Below the pieces are notes generated by a model, which was not told the DNA's origin, made no database searches, and saw only the letters and a program-made list of their open reading frames with translations. Below, piece after piece: positions 7,507 to 17,197 of a DNA stretch of 64,000 bases. The stretch spans positions 124,001 to 188,000 of the forward strand of contig NZ_JAJOMB010000018.1 of assembly GCF_021129305.1 (NCBI RefSeq). The letters are read 5' to 3'. Numbering within the stretch: the stretch's first letter is position 1; every line of letters begins with the position of its first letter. The DNA is from Kineosporia babensis. GTDB lineage: Bacteria > Actinomycetota > Actinomycetes > Actinomycetales > Kineosporiaceae. Position numbers and translations under genes: made by a program.

Positions 7507-8547
7507 TCAAAGGCCAGGCAAGGGAACCGGCACATAGCCATAACGCCGCCCAGCTTCGTCGAACAGCGCACCCATCCGTTTCGCCACCCGGGTGACCATC
7601 CACCGGTCGGTGACTCGGGCGTCCGGAAATCGCCGTCGCAGAGACAGTTCGATGCCGTCCAGGTCGCCGAGTTCGCGCATCCAGAGCGTGGCCACCAGGT
7701 TGTCCGGGGCCACGGTGGAGGCACACAACCGCACGGCCGGATGCCGGGAGAGCGCGGCCGCGACCGTGGCCAGGGAGTCCTGCGGCACCGACATCCACAT
7801 CTGTACCGAGGCGTTCCAGCCCACCAGGTCGTGGGCGAAGTCGGCGCGCATCCGGACCCAGTTGGAGCGGGTCAGCTGGGCGATGGTGCGCCGGGCCATC
7901 GGTACCGAGATCCCGATTGCGGCGGCGACCTCGACCGCCGAGCGCCGGACATCCGGTTGCAGCGCCTGAAGTACCTGCTGGGTGAGTTTTGAGGGTTCGG
8001 CCGGGTCGCGGTCGGGCAGGTCGTGGGGTAGCAGGCCGTTGAGGCTGCCGCGCTGGGCGGAGGTCAGCGCGCGCAGGTCGAACTCGGAACCTTCCTGGTA
8101 GATGGTGCGTACGAACCGGGTGCTGGTCGAGACGATGCCGGGCAGGGCGGAGATGTGGTCGGCCACGTAGGCGTCCAGCGCGCTGGGCGAGGGCGCGGAC
8201 ACGTTGATGGTGAGTTCGCGAGGGCCGGAGGTGCACTCGATGTTCAGGACCGCGGACTTCTGTGCGATGGCGGCGATCACCGCTTCCCTGCGGCCGGCCT
8301 CGCACCGGATCTCGATGACCGCGAAACTGGAGCGCAGCGGCCGGCCGTCGGCGGAGTACACCTGGATTCGCTCGGGCAGCACGTAGCAGGTGGTCCAGGC
8401 CAGCCCGGCCTCGGTGAGCCGGAGCCAGCGGCGCGAGAGCGTCGAGGCGTCGGTGCGCAGCACCGGGGCCAGGGCGGTCCAGGAGGCCCGAGGGGCGAAT
8501 TGCAGCGCGTTCAGGAGCTGGAAGTCGAGGTCGTCGAGCACGACCAC
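7507..8547 (-). CDS. Lrp/AsnC-family transcriptional regulator with two modules
   Basis: This 346-aa regulator is twice the usual Lrp/AsnC length and contains two HTH/sensor modules. The first HTH covers roughly residues 3-50 (LDDLDFQLLNALQFAPRASWTALAPVL, then LSRRWLRLTEAGL); the second starts near residue 180 (LTQQVLQALQPDVRRSAVEVAAAIG). I chose the GTG at 8547 because GAGGAG lies nine bases before it. A TTG at 8580 would instead overlap the M20 gene stop. It lies directly downstream of the M20 amidohydrolase and probably controls that gene and the divergent peptide transporter operon, sensing an amino acid or peptide product. Confidence 0.8.
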   Translation of the reverse strand: MVVLDDLDFQLLNALQFAPRASWTALAPVLRTDASTLSRRWLRLTEAGLAWTTCYVLPERIQVYSADGRPLRSSFAVIEIRCEAGRREAVIAAIAQKSAVLNIECTSGPRELTINVSAPSPSALDAYVADHISALPGIVSTSTRFVRTIYQEGSEFDLRALTSAQRGSLNGLLPHDLPDRDPAEPSKLTQQVLQALQPDVRRSAVEVAAAIGISVPMARRTIAQLTRSNWVRMRADFAHDLVGWNASVQMWMSVPQDSLATVAAALSRHPAVRLCASTVAPDNLVATLWMRELGDLDGIELSLRRRFPDARVTDRWMVTRVAKRMGALFDEAGRRYGYVPVPLPGL

Positions 8548-8576
8548 ATGATGACGCTCCTCGGGCCAGACAGCGC

Positions 8577-9782
8577 TCAAAGGAGAGCAGGATCGCGTAC
8601 CTGCAACCGCCGCCAGGCGATCTCGGCCAGCGCCACGGCCTGCCGTTCGAGCACCGAGTCGTCGAACTGGGCGTGTGCGGAGTGCATGGTCGGCGCGCCC
8701 TCCTGGGCGACGTGCGGCGGGCGGGCGCCGAGGAAGACCAGCGTGCCGGGTACTTCGTCGAGCACGTAGGCGAAGTCCTCCGAGGCCATCGACGGGGCAG
8801 GCAGGCGCAGCAGCCGCTCGGGGCCGTGCAGGTCCTCGAGAACCGAGGTCAGGTGAGTGGTCTCGGCCGGGTCGTTGTGGGTGACCGGGTAGGACTCGAT
8901 GAACTCGCTCTCGAACTCGCAGCCGTGCGCGGTGGCGATGCCCTGGGCCAGCTGGGCCAGCTCGCTGCGGACCAGAGCCAGCGTGGAGCGGGACAGGGTG
9001 CGGATGTTGGCGACCAGTTCGACGGACGAGGACAGCACGTTGGGAGCCGAGGAATCGGTGACGATCTGGGTCACCGAGATCACGGCCGGATCGGTGGCGG
9101 GTACCCGGCGGGCGACGAAGGACTGGATCGCCAGAACGATCTGCGAGGCCACTGGCACCGGGTCAACCCCCAGGTGCGGGAAGGCCGCATGGCCACCGCT
9201 GCCCCGGACCACCAGCCGCATCCCGTTCGCGCTGGCCATGATCGACTGCTCGCGAGTGGCGAACACACCTCGCTCCAGAACGCAGTCGACGTGCAGGGCG
9301 TAGGCGGCGACGGGGCGCTGCCCAGCGGCTTCCAGCACACCCTCCTGAAGCATCAGCCGCGCGCCACCGAAGCCTTCCTCGCCCGGCTGGAACATGAAAA
9401 TCACGCTGCCGGGCAGTTCCTCACGCCGGGCCGCGAGCAGACGGGCAGCACCCACCAGCCCGGCCATGTGCAGATCGTGCCCGCAGGCATGCATCGCCCC
9501 GTTGTCGGCCGCGTACGGCAGGCCGCTCGCCTCGACCACGGGAAGGGCGTCCATGTCGGCGCGCAGCAGCACCACCGGTCCGGGCCGGCCACCGCGCAGC
9601 ACGGCGGTGATGGAGGTCAGCGACTGCCCAAGGCTCAGCTCCAGGCCGAGCTGGGACAGTTCGGCCAGCAGGATCTGCTGGGTCTGCGGCAGGTCCAGCC
9701 CGGTCTCCGGGCTGGTGTGCAGGCGTCGGCGCAACGCGACCAGGTCGTCGTGCAGCGCGGATCCGGCGGTTGTGAACGTCAT
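8577..9782 (-). CDS. M20-family amidohydrolase (hippurate hydrolase / N-acyl-amino-acid hydrolase type)
   Basis: This 401-aa metallohydrolase cleaves N-acyl amino acids or related amides. Landmarks are RRRLHTSPETGLDLPQT near the start, RADMDALPV, the metal-binding ACGHDLHMAGLVGAA, FQPGEEGFGGARLM with the catalytic Glu pair, and a C-terminal MASEDFAYVLDEVPG. Length is normal. The ATG at 9782 has a GGAGG ribosome-binding site. The gene is divergent from a peptide ABC transporter, which suggests that imported N-blocked peptides or amides are its substrates. The Lrp-type regulator follows in the same direction. Confidence 0.88.
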   Translation of the reverse strand: MTFTTAGSALHDDLVALRRRLHTSPETGLDLPQTQQILLAELSQLGLELSLGQSLTSITAVLRGGRPGPVVLLRADMDALPVVEASGLPYAADNGAMHACGHDLHMAGLVGAARLLAARREELPGSVIFMFQPGEEGFGGARLMLQEGVLEAAGQRPVAAYALHVDCVLERGVFATREQSIMASANGMRLVVRGSGGHAAFPHLGVDPVPVASQIVLAIQSFVARRVPATDPAVISVTQIVTDSSAPNVLSSSVELVANIRTLSRSTLALVRSELAQLAQGIATAHGCEFESEFIESYPVTHNDPAETTHLTSVLEDLHGPERLLRLPAPSMASEDFAYVLDEVPGTLVFLGARPPHVAQEGAPTMHSAHAQFDDSVLERQAVALAEIAWRRLQVRDPALL

Positions 9783-10107
9783 GGCTACACCTCCGCCGTG
9801 AGGATAGGGAGCGGCGGGAAAGCCGTAACAGTCGCGCGTGGATCGTGCACGGATGCGTCGCAGAACCGCGAAGGCGTGCACGAATCCTGTGCCGAGGGGC
9901 CCGCTGCGGCCTGGCTGGCCGGGTCAGCCCGTCCCGGGAAGGACAAAGCGGAGCTTTCCGGCGCGAGCAAGCCCTCAGCGAGCACAGTCGTGCACGTTCG
10001 GCCCAGAAACTGCGCGCCTCGGCCGGGCTTGCTCATCCTGATGCCGCTGTTCAGCTCCGGTAGCCGGCAGGAGCCACCACGATGCGTCCAAGCCTGAGGA
10101 GATAGCC
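9783..10107. promoter_or_regulatory. Divergent promoter region with three CGTGCACG palindromes
   Basis: The 325-base gap between the M20 gene and the transporter operon has three exact copies of the 8-bp palindrome CGTGCACG, at 9844-9851, 9875-9882 and 9989-9996. Start-to-start distances are 31 and 114 bases, close to whole helical turns. The adjacent Lrp-type protein is the natural candidate ligand, by inference only. Confidence 0.45.
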
Positions 10108-11718
10108 ATGCCGATACGAAGGCGCCTGGGAATCATCGCCTTTCCCGCAGCCGCTGCGCTGGCCGTGCTGAGCGGCTGCTCGGCACAGTCCTCGGGTTCC
10201 GCCGCGGAGGCCACGCCGGCCCCGGGCGGCAGCCTGACCTACGCGGTCAGCACCGCCTTCGGCAGCTTCGACCCGAACGTCACCGCCTCGGTGGTGGACG
10301 CCCGGGTGCTGCGCCAGGTCTACGACTCGCTGGTCGACCTGGACGCGGAGGGAACCGTGCAGCCCTGGCTGGCCTCGGCCTGGGAGGTCTCGGACGACGG
10401 CCTGACCTACACCTTCACCCTGCGCGAGGACGTGACGTTCCAGGACGGCACCGCGTTCGACGCCGAGGCGGTCTGCTACAACTTCGACCGGATCACCGAC
10501 CCGGCGACCAAGTCGCTGTATGCCGTGAGCCTGATCGGCCCGTACGACTCCTGCTCGGCGAAAGACCCTGCCACCGCAGTGGTCACCCTGAAGAACGCGT
10601 ACACGCCGTTCCTGACCAACCTCTCCACCCCGTTCCTCGGCATGGTTTCGCCGACCGCCGCGGAGGCGTCCGGCCTGGCCGACTTCGGCTCGAATCCGGT
10701 CGGTTCCGGCCCGTTCAGGTTCGCTTCGTACCGCCCGAACAGTGATGTCGTGCTGGAGCGCAACCCGGGCTACAACTGGGCTCCGGAGTCGGCCGAGCAC
10801 CAGGGCGAGGCCTACCTGGAGCAGCTCACCTTCCAGATCATCGCCGACGCCACGGTGCGGCTGGGCTCGCTGCGCAACGGCGATGTGCAGGCGGCCGATG
10901 ACGTTCCCGCGCAGCAGGTCTCGACGGTCAAGCAGGACAGCTCACTCAGCTATCTGGAGCAGACCCAGTCCGGCGCCACCTACCAGCTGTTCTTCAACAC
11001 CGAGCGGCCCGGCCTGGACGATCCGGCGGTGCGCTCGGCCCTGGTCAAGGCGATGGACCTGGACTCCGCGGTCAAGGCCACCTACTTCGGCGCCTACCAG
11101 CGGGCGGCCGCACCCCTGGCCCCGGGCACGATCGGCTACGACGAATCAGTCAGTAGCGGCCTGTCGTACAACGCCCAGGCCGCCGCCGACGAACTCACCG
11201 CCGCAGGCTGGATCCCCGGGGCCGATGGAGTGCGGGAAAAGGACGGCCAGCGGCTGGAACTCACGTACATGGGCCCGTCGCCGAACTATGACAACCGTCA
11301 GGAACTGGCCGAGTTCCTGGTGCAGAACCTCAAGGACGTCGGGGTCGGGGTCGACCTGGAGCTGCTGCCCAGCGCCCAGGCCTTCGCGATGATGGAGGCC
11401 AACACCTTCGACATCGCCACCACCAGTTTCGTCGCGGTCGACCCGGACATCCTGAGCACGCTGTACAGCTCGGGCTCGATCTTCAACTTCTCCCGCACCA
11501 AGGCCTTCGACGAGGACCTGAACCAGGCCCAGACGCTGCCGGCCGGAGCCGAGCGGGAGGCGCTGTACGCCCAGATCCAGGCCGAGGCGATCAGCGGCGC
11601 GTACTCGGTGCCGGTGTATCAGCTGGTCTACCGGGTGGCCACGTCCACCGCGGTGCGGGACATCGGCTTCGATCCGGCCGCCTACCCGAAGTTCCACGAC
11701 ACGTATCTCGCCCAGTAA
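10108..11718 (+). CDS. Peptide ABC transporter substrate-binding lipoprotein (SBP family 5)
   Basis: This 536-aa lipoprotein should capture oligopeptides or similar ligands outside the membrane. A lipoprotein signal ends in LSGCS at about residue 26. The mature protein follows the DppA/OppA pattern: GGSLTYAVSTAFGSFDPN, LASAWEVSDDGLTYTFTLREDVTFQDGT, and NPVGSGPFRFASYRPNSDVVLERNPGYN. It is the first gene of an operon with two permeases and two ATPases. The permease ATG overlaps its stop by one base. Confidence 0.92.
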   Translation: MPIRRRLGIIAFPAAAALAVLSGCSAQSSGSAAEATPAPGGSLTYAVSTAFGSFDPNVTASVVDARVLRQVYDSLVDLDAEGTVQPWLASAWEVSDDGLTYTFTLREDVTFQDGTAFDAEAVCYNFDRITDPATKSLYAVSLIGPYDSCSAKDPATAVVTLKNAYTPFLTNLSTPFLGMVSPTAAEASGLADFGSNPVGSGPFRFASYRPNSDVVLERNPGYNWAPESAEHQGEAYLEQLTFQIIADATVRLGSLRNGDVQAADDVPAQQVSTVKQDSSLSYLEQTQSGATYQLFFNTERPGLDDPAVRSALVKAMDLDSAVKATYFGAYQRAAAPLAPGTIGYDESVSSGLSYNAQAAADELTAAGWIPGADGVREKDGQRLELTYMGPSPNYDNRQELAEFLVQNLKDVGVGVDLELLPSAQAFAMMEANTFDIATTSFVAVDPDILSTLYSSGSIFNFSRTKAFDEDLNQAQTLPAGAEREALYAQIQAEAISGAYSVPVYQLVYRVATSTAVRDIGFDPAAYPKFHDTYLAQ

Positions 11719-12653
11719 TGGGATACCTGATCGCCCGGCGGATCCTGGCCGGGATACCGACCCTGCTCGGGGTGACGCTGGTGGTCTTCCTGATCCTGCG
11801 GCTGGTGCCCGGCGATCCGGTGGCCGGGCTGTTGTCCGGCGGCCCGGCCACACCCGAGCTGGTGGCCGGCCTGCGCGCCCAGTTCGGTCTGGACCAGCCG
11901 CTGCCCGTGCAGTACCTGTCGTTCCTCGGTGACGCGCTGCAGGGCGACCTGGGCACCTCCTACGCCACCGGCCAGTCGGTCACCTCGATGATCTCCGGGC
12001 AGCTGCTGCCCACCGTGCAACTGGCCTTCGCCGCGGCCCTGCTCTCGACCGTGGCCGGGATCGGTCTCGGGGTCCTGGCCGCGGCCGTGCGGAACTCGTT
12101 CACCGACGGCCTGATCCGGGTGTTCAGCGTGCTCGGCACGGCGATGCCGACGTTCTGGATCGGCCTGATGCTGATCCTGGTGGTCTCGTTCCAGTTCCGG
12201 ATGCTTCCCGCCACCGGCAGCGACGGGTTCCAGCGGCTGATCCTGCCCGCCGTGGCCCTGGCCGTGCCGGCGATCGGGGTGATGACCCGGCTGGTGCGGG
12301 CCAACGTGCTGGAGGTGCTGGGCGAGAACTTCGTCACCGCGCTGCACGCCAAAGGCCTCAGCTACCGCACGATCCTGCTACGGCACGTGCTGCGCAACGC
12401 CGTCCTGCCCGCGGTCACGGTGGCCGGTCTGCAGATCGGTGGTCTGCTGGCCGGCGCAGTGGTGGTCGAGACCGTGTTCGCCCGGCAGGGCCTGGGCAAC
12501 CTGATCCTTCAGGCGATCACCCGCAACGACTACCCGGTCCTGCAGGGCGTGGTGATCGTGATCGGCGCCCTGGTGGTGCTGGTGAACATCGTCGTCGACC
12601 TGGTCTACGGCGCGGTCGACCCGAGAATCCGCTCCAGCCTGGCCGGCCGGTGA
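11718..12653 (+). CDS. Peptide ABC transporter permease, DppB type
   Basis: This 311-aa inner-membrane permease starts with the typical first helix (LIARRILAGIPTLLGVTLVVFLIL) and the GDPV motif. Later it carries the EAA loop (LHAKGLSYRTILLRHVLRNAVLP), which docks the ATPase. Around six membrane spans are expected. Its start overlaps the binding-protein stop (TAATG), showing tight coupling. Confidence 0.92.
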   Translation: MGYLIARRILAGIPTLLGVTLVVFLILRLVPGDPVAGLLSGGPATPELVAGLRAQFGLDQPLPVQYLSFLGDALQGDLGTSYATGQSVTSMISGQLLPTVQLAFAAALLSTVAGIGLGVLAAAVRNSFTDGLIRVFSVLGTAMPTFWIGLMLILVVSFQFRMLPATGSDGFQRLILPAVALAVPAIGVMTRLVRANVLEVLGENFVTALHAKGLSYRTILLRHVLRNAVLPAVTVAGLQIGGLLAGAVVVETVFARQGLGNLILQAITRNDYPVLQGVVIVIGALVVLVNIVVDLVYGAVDPRIRSSLAGR

Positions 12654-12675
12654 ACCTTCGGAAAGGAGATCGGCC

Positions 12676-13515
12676 ATGACCCTGGTCCTGACCGAACCAC
12701 TCGCTCAGCAGAGCCCGCGCAAGCTCAGCGTGCTCAACACCCTCTCCGGCGTCTGGCTGGCTGTGGTCGGCATCGCCGCGCTCACGCCCGGGCTGATCAG
12801 CGGCGTGGATCCTGAGGTGCTGCACCCGGAAAGGGTGCTGCTACCGCCGGGCGAGGGCGGGCTGCTGGGCACCGATCAGTACGGCCGGGGCGTCTACGAC
12901 CTGCTGATCCACGGCGCCCGCACTGCCGTGACCATCGGCGTTGCCGCCACTGCGCTGGCCGTGCTGGTCGGCGGGCTGATCGGGCTGCTGGCCGGCTACT
13001 CGGGCGGGCTGATCGACGCGGTGGTCGGCCGCTGCCTGGACCTGATGCTCTCGTTGCCCGGCGTGCTGCTGGCCCTGGTGATCACAGCCGCCGCCGGCGC
13101 CTCGGTCGGCGTGCTGATCATCTCGGTGGCCACCGTGTTCGTGGCCGGGTTCGCCCGCCTGATGCGCAGCCAGGTCCTGGCCACCCGGGACCGCCTCTAC
13201 GTCGAGGCCGCCCGCTCGGTCGGCCTGAGCCACCTGCGCATCCTCACCCGGCACGTGCTGCCGAACGCCTTCGCCCCGGTGGTGGTGCTGGCCACGATCG
13301 CGGTCGGCGAGGCCATCCTGGTCGCCGCCTCGCTGAGCTTTCTCGGGCTCGGGCCGAAGCTCGCGGTGCCCGACTGGGGCCAGCTCCTGGCCTCCGGCCA
13401 GCCCTACATCCAGCAGTCCTGGTGGGTCTCCACCTTCCCGGGCATCGCCCTGTCACTGACCGTGGTGGCGGTGAGCCTGCTCGGCGACCGGCTGCGCGAC
13501 CAGATCGACGGGTGA
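12676..13515 (+). CDS. Peptide ABC transporter permease, DppC type
   Basis: This 279-aa partner permease opens with a cytoplasmic N-terminus and a first span ([18 protein letters not shown]), then [22 protein letters not shown], the DppC hallmark. The EAA loop reads [35 protein letters not shown] ribosome-binding site precedes the ATG. It forms the channel with the DppB-type gene upstream. Confidence 0.92.
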   Translation: MTLVLTEPLAQQSPRKLSVLNTLSGVWLAVVGIAALTPGLISGVDPEVLHPERVLLPPGEGGLLGTDQYGRGVYDLLIHGARTAVTIGVAATALAVLVGGLIGLLAGYSGGLIDAVVGRCLDLMLSLPGVLLALVITAAAGASVGVLIISVATVFVAGFARLMRSQVLATRDRLYVEAARSVGLSHLRILTRHVLPNAFAPVVVLATIAVGEAILVAASLSFLGLGPKLAVPDWGQLLASGQPYIQQSWWVSTFPGIALSLTVVAVSLLGDRLRDQIDG

Positions 13516-13522
13516 ACCCGCA

Positions 13523-14572
13523 ATGACAGAGCCACTTTTACGCATCCAGGACCTGACCGTGCGGGCCCAGCGGCGCAAAGGCCCGGCTAGCGCCGTGGTC
13601 GACGGCGTCTCGTTCAGCCTGAACCGCGGCGAGACCACCTGCGTGGTCGGCGAGTCCGGATCGGGCAAGTCGGTCACCGCTCGCGCGATCATGGGCCTGA
13701 CCCGGCTGGAACCAGCGCTCAGCGTCAGCGGCGAGATCTGGTTCGACGGAAAACCCCTGCACCAGATGGACAACCCGAGCGTCGCGCGGCTGCGCGGCCG
13801 GGACATAGCCATGGTCTTCCAGGAGCCGATGAGCTCGCTTGACCCGCTGTTCACGGTCGGCTCGCAGCTGACCGAGTCGCTGCGGCGTCGGCACGGCAAA
13901 CTTCCGAACCAGAACTTGAGGACGCGTCTGCTCGCGTTGCTCTCGGATGTCGGGATTCCCGACGGGGAACGGGTGTTGCGAAGCCGTCCGCACGAACTGT
14001 CCGGCGGGATGTGCCAGCGGGTGATGATCGCGGCCGCCCTGGCCGGTGAACCTGACCTGCTGATCGCCGACGAGCCGACCACCGCCCTCGACGTCACCGT
14101 CCAGGCCGGAATCCTGGCTCTGCTCGAGAGGATCCGGACCGAACGCGGCATGGCCGTGCTCCTGGTGACCCACGACATGGGAGTCGCTGCCGAGGTCGCC
14201 GACCAGGTACTGGTGATGTACTCCGGCCGGATCGTCGAGAATGCCTCTGCCGACGAAGTATTCGAATCACCGCGGCATCCGTACACCGCTGGTCTGCTGT
14301 CCTGCGTTCCAGCGCTGGAAGGGGAGAAGCCGAGCGTGCTCCCGACGATTCCCGGCTCGATGCCGTCCCCGGAACAACGCCCACCCGGCTGTGCCTTTCA
14401 TCCACGCTGTGCCCGCTCCGCGGATCGCTGCAGCACCGAAACGCCGCTTCAGACGCAGAAACCGGGCCTGGAGTACGCTTGCTGGAACCCGATCGAGCCG
14501 ACGTTCCTGCCCATGCCCACCGCAGACGTCCCCACGCACACCGCGCAAGCCCCGAAGGAGGACGCCCGGTGA
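13523..14572 (+). CDS. Peptide ABC transporter ATP-binding protein, DppD type
   Basis: This 349-aa ATPase has Walker [13 protein letters not shown] (residues ~45-55), Q-loop [10 protein letters not shown], signature LSGGMCQRV, Walker [19 protein letters not shown] and switch histidine VTHDMGV. The oligopeptide-specific C-terminal extension has four cysteines ([20 protein letters not shown]), often tied to an iron-sulphur site in this subfamily. It powers the transporter together with the next gene, which overlaps it by four bases (GTGA). Confidence 0.93.
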   Translation: MTEPLLRIQDLTVRAQRRKGPASAVVDGVSFSLNRGETTCVVGESGSGKSVTARAIMGLTRLEPALSVSGEIWFDGKPLHQMDNPSVARLRGRDIAMVFQEPMSSLDPLFTVGSQLTESLRRRHGKLPNQNLRTRLLALLSDVGIPDGERVLRSRPHELSGGMCQRVMIAAALAGEPDLLIADEPTTALDVTVQAGILALLERIRTERGMAVLLVTHDMGVAAEVADQVLVMYSGRIVENASADEVFESPRHPYTAGLLSCVPALEGEKPSVLPTIPGSMPSPEQRPPGCAFHPRCARSADRCSTETPLQTQKPGLEYACWNPIEPTFLPMPTADVPTHTAQAPKEDAR

Positions 14573-15558
14573 CCACCCTCGCCACCGAACCGGCGCTGCT
14601 CACGCTCACCGACGTCTCCAAGCACTTCTCGATCCCGTCGCCCCGGGCTCTACGGCCCACCGAACGCAAGGTACTTCGAGCCGTGGACGGGGTGAGCCTG
14701 TCCATCGCTCCGGGCGAAACCTTCGCTCTGGTAGGGGAATCTGGATCCGGTAAGTCCACCCTGGGCCGGATCGCGGTGCGGCTCAGCGAACCGACCTCCG
14801 GCACCGTGACCTTCAGCGGGCAGGACGTCACCCACTACAGCGGCCGCCAGCTGCGTCGGCTACGGCCCCGGATGCAGGTGATCTTCCAGGATCCGCTGGG
14901 CGCGCTGAACCCCCGGATGACAGCTGGCAAGATCGTCGCCGAGCCGTTGCAGGCGATCGGTGGGCTACGGGGGAGTGCTCTGGACGATCGGGTGGACGAG
15001 CTGTTCCGGGCGGTCGGGCTGGACCCGGCTCAGCGGCTGGCCCGGCCGCGTACGCTTTCGGGCGGTCAGCGTCAGCGAGTCGGGATCGCGCGGGCGATCG
15101 CCTTGAACCCCGACCTGATCCTGGCCGACGAAGCGGTGTCGGCACTGGATGTCTCGGTGCAGGCGCAGATCGCCAACCTGCTCGACGAACTGCGCGAGAA
15201 CCTTGGCATCGGCTACCTTTTCATCGCGCACGGCCTGCCGATCGTGCGGCAGCTGGCCCAGCGGATCGGCGTGATGTATCTGGGCCGGCTGGTCGAATGC
15301 GGCCCGGCCGACGAGGTGCTGCGCAACCCCCGCCACCCGTACACGCGCGCCCTGATCGGTGCCTCCCCGGTGGCCAGGCGTCGGGCCCGTCGCGAACGCG
15401 TGGTGCTGGCCGGTGACCCGCCCAACCCGCTCAGCCCGCCCAGCGGCTGCCGGTTCCGCACCCGCTGCCCGCAGGCCATGGACCTCTGCGCTAGCCAGCC
15501 TCCACCCACCGTCGAGATCACCCCTGGATACACTGCGGAATGCCACCTGCTGCAATGA
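14569..15558 (+). CDS. Peptide ABC transporter ATP-binding protein, DppF type
   Basis: This 329-aa second ATPase has Walker [14 protein letters not shown]-loop FQDPLGALNPRM, signature LSGGQRQRVGIARAI, Walker B LILADEAVSALDVSVQAQ and the C-terminal CRFRTRCPQAMDLC extension. I chose the GTG at 14569, which overlaps the DppD stop and has AAGGAGGA eight bases upstream; the frame is open to 14479. In the H-loop, IAHGLPIV replaces the common THDL form but keeps the histidine. A heterodimer with the DppD-type protein is expected. Confidence 0.92.
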   Translation: MTTLATEPALLTLTDVSKHFSIPSPRALRPTERKVLRAVDGVSLSIAPGETFALVGESGSGKSTLGRIAVRLSEPTSGTVTFSGQDVTHYSGRQLRRLRPRMQVIFQDPLGALNPRMTAGKIVAEPLQAIGGLRGSALDDRVDELFRAVGLDPAQRLARPRTLSGGQRQRVGIARAIALNPDLILADEAVSALDVSVQAQIANLLDELRENLGIGYLFIAHGLPIVRQLAQRIGVMYLGRLVECGPADEVLRNPRHPYTRALIGASPVARRRARRERVVLAGDPPNPLSPPSGCRFRTRCPQAMDLCASQPPPTVEITPGYTAECHLLQ

Positions 15559-16577
15559 ACATCGAGACCGCGCCGTTCGAGCGCACTTCCATCCCCGACG
15601 CCGTCGCACGCCTGGCCCCGCCCGCCGTGCTGGAACGCTGGCGTGACATCGACCGCTCGGCCTCCCAGCCGCAGCTGGTCACCGCGACACAGCACGGCGA
15701 AGTCGTGGGCGCTGCCCTGATTACGGCTCGCCCGCATACCTCCTACTGCAAAATTGTGGACGTGGTGGGCGCCGTCGAGCCGGTGGTCCAGGCTGTGGTC
15801 GAAGCGGCTCAGCAGGCTGGCCAGGCCCAGGTGAAATGGGAGGGTGACGCCGGCTCCCTGGGCTTCACAGCGCTGACCCCACCGCTGAGTTCCGGCCCGG
15901 GCAGCGATGCTCCGGCTCAGGCTTCGGTGCGCTGGCTGGTACCCGAGATCACCGTGCAGGCCGTGCCGTACTACGCCCAGACCACCTACTACACCTGCGG
16001 TTCGGTCACCGCACTCTCGGCCTTGGCCGCGCTGGTTCCGCAGGGCGAGGCGCCACTGGACGAGGAGCAGGAGATGGCCTTCTGGAAGGAAGCGAACAAC
16101 CATCCCGCCTGCGAGCCGGTGGGGCTGGGTGTCGCGATCGCGCAGGCTCGGCCGGAACTGAAGGTCACCATCGCGCTGGACTCGGCCGAGCCGGTGATCC
16201 TGGAGCATCTGGAAGGGGAGGACCGAGCGTGGCGGGCCGGGCTGCAACGCGAATCCCGGCTCAAGGCCGAACGTCTCGGGATTCCGATCCGGGCCGGGCG
16301 GATGACCATCGACGAGCTCGCCGCTGCGGTGAAGGCCGGTTCCGGTGCGCTGCTGTTGCTCTCGCTGGCGTTGATGCGCGGTATGCCGGTGCCGCACTGG
16401 GTGCGCTGCTGCGGGACCGCGGGCGACACCGTGGTGATCGACGATCCGGCGGTCGATCCGGCGACCGGTGAGAGCTGGGTGGACGGGCACCTGCTGCCGA
16501 TCCCGGCCGCCGACCTGGACGCGATGGCGGCCTACGGCGACGGCGGCTACCGCGGCGCGGTGTTGCTGCGCCGCTAA
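15540..16577 (+). CDS. C39-peptidase-like protein with an acetyltransferase-like N-terminal region
   Basis: This 345-aa protein (or 340 aa from ATG 15555) overlaps the end of the DppF gene and so belongs to the transporter operon. From about residue 135 it has a C39-like papain-fold core: VPYYAQTTYYTCGSVTA with the catalytic Cys, and PVHWVRCC-like plus VVIDDPAVDP carrying the His and Asp region. The N-terminal ~100 residues (VGAALITARPHTSYCKIVDVVG) resemble a GNAT-like or unknown module. It has no signal peptide, so it probably processes imported peptides in the cytoplasm, or has lost transport-linked proteolysis. Confidence 0.7.
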   Translation: MPPAAMNIETAPFERTSIPDAVARLAPPAVLERWRDIDRSASQPQLVTATQHGEVVGAALITARPHTSYCKIVDVVGAVEPVVQAVVEAAQQAGQAQVKWEGDAGSLGFTALTPPLSSGPGSDAPAQASVRWLVPEITVQAVPYYAQTTYYTCGSVTALSALAALVPQGEAPLDEEQEMAFWKEANNHPACEPVGLGVAIAQARPELKVTIALDSAEPVILEHLEGEDRAWRAGLQRESRLKAERLGIPIRAGRMTIDELAAAVKAGSGALLLLSLALMRGMPVPHWVRCCGTAGDTVVIDDPAVDPATGESWVDGHLLPIPAADLDAMAAYGDGGYRGAVLLRR

Positions 16578-17197
16578 CGATCCGGGTCGGTGACCTGCAT
16601 CCAGTGCGCCAGGTCCGGGTCGACATCGGCCTGGACCCGCTGCCTGATCGCGGCCGGTTTGTCCTGGCTGAGTTTGAACTGGGCAGCCACCGAGGTCACG
16701 GTCAGCGCGAAACCCCGTACGCCGGGCAGGATCCGCCGCCAGTAGGTCAGCGAGCCGCTCGGGTCCCAGGGCTTGAGGCGGGTCGATTCCAGGTGGTCCA
16801 CCGTGCGGCTCAGTACCTCGAAAGTCTCGTCCGGGTCCAGCAACCGCACCGTGCCGGTGAGGTGCACGGCCGCGTAGTTCCACGTCGGCGCGGCCGGCGT
16901 GACCTGGTACAGCGCCGGGCTGACGTACGAGTTCGGGCCGGTCACGGCCACCAGAGCAGACGCGTCCGCACGGGCCAGGTCGTGATTCTGCGCGTTGGCT
17001 GCGGCCAGATGCCCGAGCAGCACCTGTCCTTCGAGCGGTCCGCCGCGTTCGGTGGCGCCGGCTGCCCAGAGCACGGGCACATGGGTGGCTCGGGGCTGCC
17101 CGCCGGACGTGGTGATCAGCAGGGCGAAAGGGTTTTCGTTGACCAGTCGCCAGGTCCATGCGAGCTCCTGCTCGCCGTACTCGGTGAAGACGTGCAC
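16574..17197 (-). CDS. paiB: PaiB-type FMN-binding negative regulator
   Basis: This 207-aa protein matches PaiB in length and sequence: NENPFALLITTSGGQPRATHVPVLW at the start, QVLLGHLAAANAQ, the NYAAVHLTGTV segment and VAAQFKLSQDKPAAIRQRV near the end. Family members have a flavin-reductase-like split barrel, and Bacillus PaiB represses sporulation and protease genes. The stop codon overlaps that of the convergent C39-like gene by four bases. It is divergent from the YtcJ-type amidohydrolase. Confidence 0.88.
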   Translation of the reverse strand: MHVFTEYGEQELAWTWRLVNENPFALLITTSGGQPRATHVPVLWAAGATERGGPLEGQVLLGHLAAANAQNHDLARADASALVAVTGPNSYVSPALYQVTPAAPTWNYAAVHLTGTVRLLDPDETFEVLSRTVDHLESTRLKPWDPSGSLTYWRRILPGVRGFALTVTSVAAQFKLSQDKPAAIRQRVQADVDPDLAHWMQVTDPDR

